From NCBI GenBank assembly GCA_964423745.1, contig CAYRGG010000084.1, forward strand, positions 1 to 14,591: DNA of 14,591 nt. The letters run 5' to 3'. The stretch comes from CAYRGG01 sp964423745 (GTDB lineage Bacteria; Pseudomonadota; Gammaproteobacteria; Competibacterales; Competibacteraceae). The position numbers and the translations under genes are program-made. Below, in pieces: positions 6,198 through 11,760 of this stretch; within the stretch, counting starts at the first letter, position 1, and each line of letters starts with the position of its first letter. Below the pieces are notes generated by a model. It was not told the origin of the DNA and did not search any database. It was given only the letters and a program-made list of their open reading frames with translations.

Positions 6198-6372
6198 TTT
6201 CTATTCATTAAGGGTCGCTGGTGCAAAGCTTATACGTAACAAATTGTTGCCAAATAAAGAACGAATTTAAACGTTGTAGAGACCGGATTTCCGTTGAATC
6301 AGGCGGATTTCGCTTAGTACACCGATTTCGTAACACCACGCCTGACCCTTATGAAGCCCACGCAGCCAATTT

Positions 6373-6509
6373 TGGAAATGCACGGTGTTTTTTTATGCCA
6401 AGACTGCCAATCGTTAGGAATGCTGCTATAGGCAAGTTGAACTCTCAATGGAAGAGGGGCTTGCTCAGTGCATTATTGATAAAAATGGCAAAAGGCAAAA
6501 CCTGACCCT
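6373..6509 (+). repeat. Dispersed repeat unit C with TGGAAATGC head
   Basis: TGGAAATGCACGGTGTTTTT.., GCCAATCGTTAGGAATGCTG and a right part ending AACCTGACCCTCGCC. The head matches 1321-1350 and the right part matches 5106-5219. It lies just downstream of the TIR pair, which is on the opposite strand. Bases 6198-6372 show nothing recognisable. Confidence 0.7.
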
Positions 6510-6556
6510 CGCCTCTCGCCTCCCTTCAGGCCCTTTTGAGCGAGAAGGCAAGGTTA

Positions 6557-6973
6557 TTAGCTGCTTGGCTGGTAGCCAAGACCCCATAACCGTAGTAAGT
6601 CGCGGCAACCAGCCTCAAATGTCCTTTGAAAATCGATAATCTGAAAACTAGGGAGTACCCAAGAAAGATTCTCAAAATCGCAAGGATGATACAGTAGGGG
6701 TACAATTCTGTTCTCGAACCGATTTTGTTGTAACGCGAAGATCAACTCTCTTTTTACCCACATCGACGCGACAGAATTGGGGGATAAAACCAGAAGAAAC
6801 CAGTCACATCTCTTTAATGCGGCTCCAATCTCGTCATGCCACTGTTGTGCGCCCATGATATTGGTTTGGCTGTACCAGAGAGGAACTCCATGACGACGCA
6901 GCATAGTAGCGATATCAGTGACAAAGTCATGATCCAAGCTTGAATGAGAGAGGAATGCCTCATGGGGTGTCAT
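6557..6973 (-). CDS. Stand-alone TIR-domain protein (second gene of the pair)
   Basis: 138 residues consisting almost entirely of a TIR domain. It opens with EAFLSHSSLDHDFV (strand A and box 1), has the BB-loop region LWYSQTNIMGAQQW, and then LLVLSPNSVASMWVKRELIF. That last segment carries W72 and E76, the WxxxE-type motif whose glutamate is the NAD-cleaving catalytic residue in bacterial TIR proteins. A C-terminal FQIIDFQ segment closes the fold. It lies 21 bases downstream of the first TIR gene and is presumably co-transcribed with it. It lacks any fused sensor, STING, SIR2 or SAVED domain. Likely role: NAD+ hydrolysis or production of a nucleotide signal in an abortive-infection type defence, by analogy with Thoeris and TIR effectors. 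No ThsA-like partner is present, so function is inference. Confidence 0.85.
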   Translation of the reverse strand: MTPHEAFLSHSSLDHDFVTDIATMLRRHGVPLWYSQTNIMGAQQWHDEIGAALKRCDWFLLVLSPNSVASMWVKRELIFALQQNRFENRIVPLLYHPCDFENLSWVLPSFQIIDFQRTFEAGCRDLLRLWGLGYQPSS

Positions 6974-6994
6974 AGCAAATGGACCTGGAGGTTG

Positions 6995-7402
6995 CTATGC
7001 AGCTTCTGTAAGTACCTGAGCAATTTTTCTCAGCCCTTCTTCGTCACTCTCCGGATCTGATAAATAAATCATTTGAAATTTATGGAAGACCCACGGAATA
7101 TCCTCTTCAGGTAGTTGTTCGGGAGAAGCAGCAATCACAGGAATCAATCGGCCCTTATAGTCTGATTTCCCTAAAGCATAACCAACTTCGTAACTGAGGT
7201 TTGGAGAGTGTACGGAGTTTGGTGTCAGTAGAACGACCATGGCATCCGACTCTTGGAGAGCTTCGGCAAGCTTTGCCCCCCAGTTATCACCAGGAAGTAT
7301 CTGCGTGTCATCCCAAACCTGCAGACCGGCCTCCCGCAGGATATGAGCAATATGTTTGGCCAGTTTCGCATCGGTAGCGGCATGGCTAATAAAGACCTGC
7401 AT
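6995..7402 (-). CDS. Stand-alone TIR-domain protein (first gene of the pair)
   Basis: 135 residues, a single TIR domain. MQVFISHAATDAKLAKHIAH is box 1, QVWDDTQILPGDNWGAKLAE contains the BB-loop, and VVLLTPNSVHSPNLSYEVGY carries the expected catalytic Glu72 in the S-x-x-x-S-Y-E position. ATG 7402 is chosen over the in-frame GTG at 7411 because the GTG is itself part of the AGAGGTG ribosome-binding site, which is well placed for the ATG. A small CCTC-TATG-GAGG hairpin (7411-7422) overlaps that site and could dampen translation. The two TIR proteins are clearly homologous in fold but diverged in sequence, so this is not a recent tandem copy. Both keep the catalytic glutamate. Confidence 0.87.
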   Translation of the reverse strand: MQVFISHAATDAKLAKHIAHILREAGLQVWDDTQILPGDNWGAKLAEALQESDAMVVLLTPNSVHSPNLSYEVGYALGKSDYKGRLIPVIAASPEQLPEEDIPWVFHKFQMIYLSDPESDEEGLRKIAQVLTEAA

Positions 7403-7559
7403 ATGCGACACCTCTATGGAGGATAGACTAAGCGTAACTTGTTAATACTACCACAACTTCTGACCAAGCGCTTTCACACAACTTAATGGACCAGGGCGAG
7501 CCCATTTAAATGAGCTTTAAACCAGTGAGATAGGAGATCATAGGGAGAAAACACAACAT

Positions 7560-7661
7560 GAGGAGTTTCTCGTGGCTGCTAACCTTATTGATTATTTTTC
7601 ATCGCTAGAAGATCCCCGTATGGAACTGAAAGGGTGCCTGGTGACTAGTGATGCGATGGGA
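7560..7661 (+). pseudogene. ISAs1-type transposase remnant with internal deletion
   Basis: One frame reads EEFLVAANLIDYFSSLEDPR, the N-terminal signature of ISAs1 (H-repeat) transposases. It then jumps directly to MELKGCLVTSDAMG, which resembles the central segment around the second catalytic aspartate (usually LKGCIVTIDAMG). About 200 residues that normally lie between these motifs are missing. The frame continues into the adjoining MITE and stops at 7673. It is two short pieces of a transposase fused by deletion, with no function expected. Bases 7412-7559 upstream hold only the TIR promoter region and nothing else recognised. Confidence 0.6.
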
Positions 7662-7662
7662 C

Positions 7663-7779
7663 AAAGGGTTTAAATCGCTTTTTTTACTTATCAGATAAGG
7701 ACAAGAAAAAGGAGGATATACAACTTGCTCGCACAATTGATGCTGTCATAGAGTATTATGAAAAAAGCGAACTGACCCC
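7663..7779 (+). mobile_element. MITE-like element, complete copy 3
   Basis: Left end AAAGGGTTTAAATCGCTTTT (eroded), core GATAAGGACAAGAAAAAGGAGG, right end GCGAACTGACCCCT. It sits exactly between an ISAs1 remnant and the tail of a second transposase, with no effector leader attached, unlike copies 1, 2 and 4. Confidence 0.75.
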
Positions 7780-7780
7780 T

Positions 7781-7948
7781 GAACCCCATGTCATCCTTTG
7801 CGCGGTGGGTCAGAACATCCGCAAACTCCTGCGCTGGCTTTTTTACGTCTGTCTTTTAAGTATGATCGAGCAATGCTCACCGTTGCCTGAGCCTATCCGA
7901 TCATCAAAACTCCACTCCCCTCGCGCTGGGTTCGCTCTGGCAGTGTAG
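7781..7948 (+). pseudogene. C-terminal fragment of an IS5-type transposase
   Basis: Directly after the TGACCCCT end, the open frame reads EPHVILCAVGQNIRKLLRWL and continues about 35 codons to TAG. The N-L/I-R-K-LL pattern near the end of the protein is typical of the C-terminus of IS5/IS4-superfamily DDE transposases. Everything upstream, including the catalytic residues, is missing. The downstream CAGGGACGACT (7980-7990) might be an old element end. Family level is uncertain. Confidence 0.5.
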
Positions 7949-8009
7949 CTACAGCAAATAGGCTAAAAACAGCTTTTTTCAGGGACGACTCAATAGCAAG
8001 GGAGTCTCT

Positions 8010-8038
8010 TTGACGAACTCCTGTTTATGGCATATGCT
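8010..8038 (+). promoter_or_regulatory. Candidate promoter of vapBC
   Basis: TTGACG (8010-8015), 17-base spacer, TATGCT (8033-8038), 26 bases before the antitoxin ATG. TATGCTTT is repeated at 8033-8040 and again at 8045-8052 (both followed by upstream-of-start sequence), which may be operator half-sites for VapB autoregulation. Confidence 0.5.
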
Positions 8039-8064
8039 TTGGCCTATGCTTTATAGTTACGGTA

Positions 8065-8310
8065 ATGGCTATGCACTCTGAACGACATGTCCGTTTATTT
8101 CGTAATGGTCGCAATCAAGCTTTGCGTATCCCCCGAGAGTTTGAGCTGGAAGGCGATGAGGCGATCATTCGCAAAGAAGGTGATAAGCTGATCGTCGAAC
8201 CGATTAGAAAAGGCCGGCTTCTTGCTCTACTTGCTACCCTAGAGCCACTCGATGAACCCTTTCCTGATGTGGATGAAGCGTTGCCGCCATTGGATGACGT
8301 GAAGCTTTGA
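8065..8310 (+). CDS. vapB: VapB-type antitoxin (AbrB/MazE fold)
   Basis: 81 residues. VRLFRNGRNQALRIPREFEL is the swapped-hairpin DNA-binding signature of VapB antitoxins, followed by DEAIIRKEGDKLIVEP. The C-terminal tail (LDEPFPDVDEALPPLDDVKL) is acidic and proline-rich, suited to threading into the toxin active site. ATG 8065 or ATG 8071 could be the start; neither has a strong ribosome-binding site, though GGTAATGGC slightly favours the second. The stop overlaps the toxin start by four bases. The pair should be autoregulated through the upstream repeats and appears fully intact. Confidence 0.88.
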   Translation: MAMHSERHVRLFRNGRNQALRIPREFELEGDEAIIRKEGDKLIVEPIRKGRLLALLATLEPLDEPFPDVDEALPPLDDVKL

Positions 8311-8720
8311 TTTTGCAGTACCGGTATCTATTTGATACTAATATCATCTCTGATTTGATGCGCCACCCCCAAGGCAGAGTGGCAGAGATGATTGCAGTCA
8401 AGGGTGAAAAAAGCGTTTGCACCAGTATCATTGTAGCAAGCGAGCTACGCTTTGGCGCCTATAAACGTAACTGTAAACGTTTAACTGCCCAATTGGAAGC
8501 GATTCTTTCCGCCATGGAAGTGCTGCCTCTAGAAGAACCAGCCGATCGTCACTATGGCAAATTGAGAACCTATTTGGAAACCCGAGGGAAAGCAATAGGT
8601 CCTAACGATATGCTTATTTCTGCCCATGCACTTGCGCTAGAGTGTATCGTAGTAACCGCTAACGTGCGTGAGTTTTCTCGAGTACCGGGTCTAAAAGTGG
8701 AGAACTGGCTAGCAATTTAA
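8307..8720 (+). CDS. vapC: VapC toxin (PIN-domain endoribonuclease)
   Basis: 137 residues. The PIN motifs are in order and complete: YLFDTNIISDLM (first Asp), VASELRFGA (Glu), IGPNDMLISAHAL (Asp), and VTANVREFSRVPGLKVENW, the near-invariant C-terminal motif of VapC/FitB-type toxins. Translation starts at TTG 8307, overlapping the antitoxin stop as TTGA; the family begins MI-x-x-YLLDTN, which fits this start, and no ATG is available. A rare start coupled to antitoxin translation would keep toxin output low. Expected activity: Mg2+-dependent cleavage of tRNA or rRNA. It is followed by a hairpin (8763-8779). Confidence 0.9.
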   Translation: MILQYRYLFDTNIISDLMRHPQGRVAEMIAVKGEKSVCTSIIVASELRFGAYKRNCKRLTAQLEAILSAMEVLPLEEPADRHYGKLRTYLETRGKAIGPNDMLISAHALALECIVVTANVREFSRVPGLKVENWLAI

Positions 8721-8762
8721 CATCCCCTTGATGCTGATTCTCCCTAGGCTAAATGTTTCTAG

Positions 8763-8779
8763 AGCCTTTCTAAAAGGCT
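8763..8779 (+). terminator. Hairpin downstream of vapC
   Basis: AGCCTTT-CTA-AAAGGCT, a 7-bp perfect stem with a 3-base loop 43 bases after the vapC stop. There is no U-tract, so it may be a weak terminator or 3'-stabilising hairpin only. Confidence 0.35.
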
Positions 8780-8822
8780 TGACTAAATGAGCCATCAAAA
8801 CCGCCGGCGCTTTCCCGAAACA

Positions 8823-8922
8823 CTAAATCCGTATTTTGATCAACCTGGGGGTTATTTTCTCGATGCCTATCGCTGGGTTTCTTTTACAATTAGGCGTCGT
8901 CTTTTTTCAGTTCTGCGTACAT
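8823..8922 (-). pseudogene. Orphan, decayed 5' end of a DUF4157 effector gene
   Basis: From the conserved ATG (8922) it reads MYAELKKDDA, then stops (TAA) at codons 11 and 13, then continues the homologous frame KKPSDRHRENNPQVDQNTDL. The alignment with the two real effectors runs for about 33 codons, and the sequence diverges at about 8823. It has more stop codons than the 5725-5874 copy, so it is either older or unconstrained. The leader and MITE follow on its upstream side. Confidence 0.85.
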
Positions 8923-8990
8923 AAGATTGCCTTTTTTAAACAGTGGATGGTCGCCGAGGTATCAATAGCATGGCTGATGCTTCGGTTGTC
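8923..8990 (-). repeat. Effector leader repeat
   Basis: Copy of the region upstream of the effector ATG, including AAAAAAGGCAATCTTATG around the start and the minus-strand TTGATA - 17 bases - TGTTTA pair. It adjoins the expanded tandem repeat at 8991. Confidence 0.7.
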
Positions 8991-9068
8991 GGTTTGCGAC
9001 AAAGGGGTCAAGGTTTGCGACAAAGGGGTCAAGGTTTGCGACAAAGGGGTCTGCGACAAAGGGGTCAA
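8991..9068 (+). repeat. Short tandem repeat, 21-bp unit, about 3.7 copies
   Basis: GGTTTGCGACAAAGGGGTCAA at 8991-9011 and 9012-9032, a 19-base copy at 9033-9051 and a 17-base copy at 9052-9068. Other occurrences of this segment (4225, 5943) have only one unit. The repeated word contains the GGGGTCA inverted-repeat end of the MITE, so the expansion multiplies that end. Confidence 0.95.
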
Positions 9069-9179
9069 ATCGCTTTCTTCACTCATCAGATAAGGAAAAG
9101 GAAAAAGCAGGATATACAACTTGCTCGCACAATTGATGCTGTCATAGAGTATTATGAAAAAAGCGAACTGACCCCTTTT
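9058..9179 (+). mobile_element. MITE-like element, complete copy 4
   Basis: AAAGGGGTCAAATCGCTTTC at the left and GCGAACTGACCCCTTTT at the right, nearly identical to copy 2. One change destroys the AAGGAGG core (AAAAAGCAGGATATAC). Its left end is the last unit of the 21-bp tandem repeat. Confidence 0.78.
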
Positions 9180-9180
9180 G

Positions 9181-9336
9181 CCACTTTTGATCCCTCAGGA
9201 CGTATTACCGGATGCTGTAGGACCGCAAGTCGTGTCAGTGCTGAATAGCCAAGCACCATTTATCCAAAGCGGAGCGATTGTTACCGTTGATCTAGTGTCA
9301 TCTCGTGTCCGGCTGCTCCCTATCCGCCGACTATAG
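9181..9336 (+). pseudogene. C-terminal fragment, possibly of a DUF5615 PIN-like protein
   Basis: Starting right after the TGACCCCTTTT end, one frame stays open for 51 codons to TAG: PLLIPQDVLPDAVGPQVVSV, then LNSQAPFIQSGAIVTVDLVS and SRVRLLPI. The ending V-x-V-x-x-x-x-R-V-R-x-LP is the pattern seen at the C-terminus of DUF5615 (Mut7-C-like, PIN-fold) proteins, which occur in toxin-antitoxin-like pairs. The N-terminal two thirds with the active site are absent. Bases 9337-9492 beyond it hold nothing I recognise. Confidence 0.4.
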
Positions 9337-9492
9337 TCCTATGCGGGCCGCCCACCGTCGAACGAGGCGCGCAACCAGACCGCCCTCGGTGGGTCAACTT
9401 GTTGTTATGCATAGCCAGTGCATTGTTGGTATAGGTGACAAGAGGCAGGACCTGCCCCCCCCTTCTCGACCCCCTCCCAATTTTTTTGAATT

Positions 9493-9522
9493 TTGCATTG
9501 CGGGCCGAACCATATATGACCC
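9493..9522 (+). repeat. Short dispersed repeat ending in TGACCC, copy 1
   Basis: TTGCATTGCGGGCCGAACCA followed by TATATGACCC matches 10724-10753 at all but four positions. It ends in the same TGACCC word as the larger repeats and flanks the left side of the AbrB/PIN module. Confidence 0.65.
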
Positions 9523-9555
9523 ATTTTTCTGCTCTTCCCTGAGTTTAAAAGATAG

Positions 9556-9951
9556 CTATAATCCGGTGAACAGAGGGGTTTTTGCTGCTCTTTTATCAAA
9601 GGTCAGCGTTGTCTCACAGTTCCTTCCTCTGGCTACTTGAGCAATTAACAGATCAGGTAAATCACAGCCATTGTTTTGTGCGCCAATTAAAAAATCCCTG
9701 ATTATGGGTTGATCCTGAAATTCCAGCGCGGACATTGACGTCAGCTCATTAAGTGCAGTCAAAGAGTCCGAACGAGATACGTTATAAGCACTCTGCAAAA
9801 CCCAAATTAATTCCAACACAACAACCTGGCTAACAAAAAGGGGGGCTTTGGTTGTTTCTGCATCACTCAGCAATTGGTTAGCGATAGCTGATTGTTGGTC
9901 GTCATCCTGCACCAGAAAACGCACTAAAACATTAGTGTCGATGGCCTTCAT
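9556..9951 (-). CDS. PIN-domain RNase toxin (VapC-like, COG5611 type)
   Basis: 131 residues. MKAIDTNVLVRFLVQDD carries the first aspartate, QVVVLELIWVLQSAY the conserved glutamate, CDLPDLLIAQVAR the third acidic position, and TLTFDKRAAKTPLF the fourth. This is the full PIN set in the form typical of the AbrB-partnered, COG5611-like subgroup. Length is normal and both ends look intact. Its ATG overlaps the antitoxin stop (ATGA, 9951-9948), indicating translational coupling. Expected function: cytoplasmic endoribonuclease toxin released when the antitoxin is degraded. It is the only module here apparently undamaged on its repeat-facing side. Confidence 0.9.
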   Translation of the reverse strand: MKAIDTNVLVRFLVQDDDQQSAIANQLLSDAETTKAPLFVSQVVVLELIWVLQSAYNVSRSDSLTALNELTSMSALEFQDQPIIRDFLIGAQNNGCDLPDLLIAQVARGRNCETTLTFDKRAAKTPLFTGL

Positions 9952-10205
9952 GGGGTTTTGTTTTTGATAAATTGCTCAACAACCCGATCCATTTCTTCAA
10001 TAGAGATTGCTTTTGACTTTTGGTACCTACCTAGAATTCCAGCGACTTCTGTTACTTTGCGGGTAACGGGCTTAATGACGATTTCACCGCGATCATTACG
10101 GATAAATTCAACTTTATCGCCGGTATCAAGATGCAAACTGTCCCGAAGATCTTTGGGAATGGTGACTTGGCCTTTTTGGGTCACTGTAGATACTAATGTG
10201 GACAT
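9948..10205 (-). CDS. AbrB/MazE-family antitoxin
   Basis: 85 residues. MSTLVSTVTQKGQVTIPKDL followed by LHLDTGDKVEFIRNDRGEIV is the canonical AbrB/SpoVT swapped-hairpin DNA-binding domain. The C-terminal helix (ISIEEMDRVVEQFI) should bind the PIN toxin. ATG 10205 is preferred over an in-frame TTG at 10229, because the AbrB fold begins at STLVSTVTQKG and the TTG lies inside the probable operator. With the downstream toxin it forms a complete type II pair. Regulation is expected through the inverted repeat at 10219-10256. Confidence 0.9.
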   Translation of the reverse strand: MSTLVSTVTQKGQVTIPKDLRDSLHLDTGDKVEFIRNDRGEIVIKPVTRKVTEVAGILGRYQKSKAISIEEMDRVVEQFIKNKTP

Positions 10206-10218
10206 TTTATACTCTTTG

Positions 10219-10256
10219 GTATTACTCAATAACTATATCTTTACATAAAGTAATAC
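10219..10256 (-). promoter_or_regulatory. Candidate operator of the AbrB/PIN pair
   Basis: GTATTACT (10219-10226) and AGTAATAC (10249-10256) are perfect 8-base inverted arms separated by 22 bases, lying 13-51 bases upstream of the antitoxin ATG. A second smaller palindrome, CTTTACATAAAG, lies inside the right side. The region is AT-rich and probably contains the promoter. Spaced arms fit cooperative binding by an AbrB-type antitoxin complex. Confidence 0.5.
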
Positions 10257-10842
10257 TGAAAGTAATGCCCGTCAAGATCAAAATCAATAGGGGGCGGACG
10301 ACGTTTTGTGCGTTGGATTTATGCACAAAACTGGGTCAAGTCTAATGAGATGACTCGCCTCCCATCAATGGCGTCAGGGTCATTGATTTTTCATCTTTCG
10401 ATAGGTTTCTGACTTGCGTCACCTTTAAGCCTAAAAGGCATGGCCTGTCGCCCTGGCTGAGAACGCTGAGCATGCAACGCTCACAGCAGTAGTCACACGA
10501 GAGGATAAGCAACCGAGTTGCGTGGAGAAAGTACAAGTGATGGCATAAAAGGTAGCACCTGCATTCCTAAGAACCTGCTGGGGTCTCGGGCCCGTTCAGA
10601 GGCCGAAGACTTCATGGAGGTTGGGAAGGCGCGGATTCCATCAGGGCCAGGGGCATTAACAAGTCTCATCCCAAGGCCGGATAGTTGGGCGCAATAGTTT
10701 TTTTGTCAGCAACGAACTTTTCCTTGCATCGTGGGGCGAACCATATATGACCCTCACTTTTTATGTGACCCTCACTTCCTATGGTTCTTATCAGTTGTTG
10801 TTACAGGTAAAGTTGATGCCTCAGGCCTGGGTTTGATATTTA
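10257..10842. other. Gene-free interval with a hairpin and a TGACCC repeat
   Basis: No convincing gene on either strand. At 10303-10331 there is a 9-bp inverted repeat GTTTTGTGC/GCACAAAAC with an 11-base loop and no U-tract. At 10724-10753 lies the second copy of the short TTGCATYG..CATATATGACCC repeat, followed by a second TGACCCTCACTT word at 10766-10777. The GC-rich stretch 10440-10680 has no long open frame and I do not recognise it; it may be debris of an inserted element. Confidence 0.5.
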
Positions 10843-11688
10843 TTATGTAAATACCATTAGCGCATCAAAATGCGCTGCCATGATGGATAGATTATTATGG
10901 ATACCCGCGGCGACCTGGCTTTGAGATGTCGCTGGAAAAGTGCTCCGAAAGCGCACCTCGCCAACATTAGTATCCATCTCGAAGCAACCCTCGCTCAACT
11001 CATAATTTTTTTGGGCCATCCACAGGGCGGCCTGCTCGCGACTGCTGGCGGGCACCTTATCCATCAGCACCGAAAAAAGCGTACAAAGCCCCTCATCCTC
11101 TTCGATGCGGGCTACAACCACCCAGCTCTTTTGGTCGCCGACCCCTGCGGGGAAACGCAAAAGATTCGCCTCTATCCGGGTAAAAGGCCAATCTTCATTG
11201 TCGAGAAAGGCTTCCAATACGTCGTTGGGATTGGTGGATGGCTGTTCTTCGTGTAGAAGAGGCTCCGCCCAGCGGGTGCGGGCGCCCATCTGTAAATAAG
11301 TATCGCTATCAGCAGAACTCACTTCAGGCGGAACGTCTACGCTCTGTACAATATCCGTTGCCAGCCAAGCTTCGGTATGATGTAAGGGAGAGTCTGGTTC
11401 TGAGAAGCCTTCTGCCATGTCTTTTTCTTGATCCGCTAACAATCCAGCAACAGCAGGACGCAAACGGAGCGTCAGCACAACCAGCTTATCCGCTTCGAAG
11501 CCGACAGGTTCACTCTCTTCGTCGAGATGGAAAAGGCCTTCCCGCAGTGCACGCCGCCAATCCTGGAAGCCCAGTTGAATAACAGTGGCTATATGTCCGT
11601 CACTTATTGTGAACTCCGTTACCGTAACCGGCAGGGGAGTCCCGGTTAGGGTCTGTAAATTTATTACTTGGATATGGGGGAAAGACAT
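10843..11688 (-). CDS. YbjN-domain protein, probable chaperone/partner of the DUF4157 effector
   Basis: 281 residues, acidic, no signal peptide or membrane segment. Residues ~157-275 (NDVLEAFLDNEDWPFTRIEA, then NLLRF.., SWVVVARIEEDEGLCTLFS, and a helical end with NVGEVRFRSTF) resemble the YbjN fold, which is related to type III secretion chaperones. Residues 1-150 are a separate, unrecognised domain with a mixed strand pattern and an acidic linker. It begins 72 bases after the effector 2 stop on the same strand, so the two are probably one transcription unit. By analogy with small acidic chaperones next to secreted toxins, it may keep the effector unfolded or inactive, or load it. It could equally be an immunity protein. 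ATG 11688 has a weak GGAAA upstream. Confidence 0.65.
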   Translation of the reverse strand: MSFPHIQVINLQTLTGTPLPVTVTEFTISDGHIATVIQLGFQDWRRALREGLFHLDEESEPVGFEADKLVVLTLRLRPAVAGLLADQEKDMAEGFSEPDSPLHHTEAWLATDIVQSVDVPPEVSSADSDTYLQMGARTRWAEPLLHEEQPSTNPNDVLEAFLDNEDWPFTRIEANLLRFPAGVGDQKSWVVVARIEEDEGLCTLFSVLMDKVPASSREQAALWMAQKNYELSEGCFEMDTNVGEVRFRSTFPATSQSQVAAGIHNNLSIMAAHFDALMVFT

Positions 11689-11760
11689 GGGCTTTTCCGG
11701 GACGCCTGATCATTTTTTCCAGAGTGGAGCGAGATGTTTTAAGCGGGTAAACAGCATTGT

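Noticed and set aside
6398..6509. Phase-coherent peptide in unit C (KEEGLAQ-LII...) suggesting a conserved small protein
   Set aside because: A TAG just upstream is conserved in all copies, there is no start codon or ribosome-binding site, and chimeric copies switch to the MITE. At most it is a fossil of an old gene end.
6557..7402. Thoeris defence system
   Set aside because: No ThsA-type SIR2/SLOG or other effector gene adjoins the TIR genes; the neighbours are a repeat and transposase debris.
76..9179. CRISPR array
   Set aside because: The repeats are long, irregularly spaced by gene-sized intervals and mosaic; no cas genes or short regular spacers.
11238..11582. 114-codon plus-strand ORF opposite the YbjN-like gene
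   Set aside because: Shadow of the minus-strand gene; no domain signature and no ribosome-binding site.
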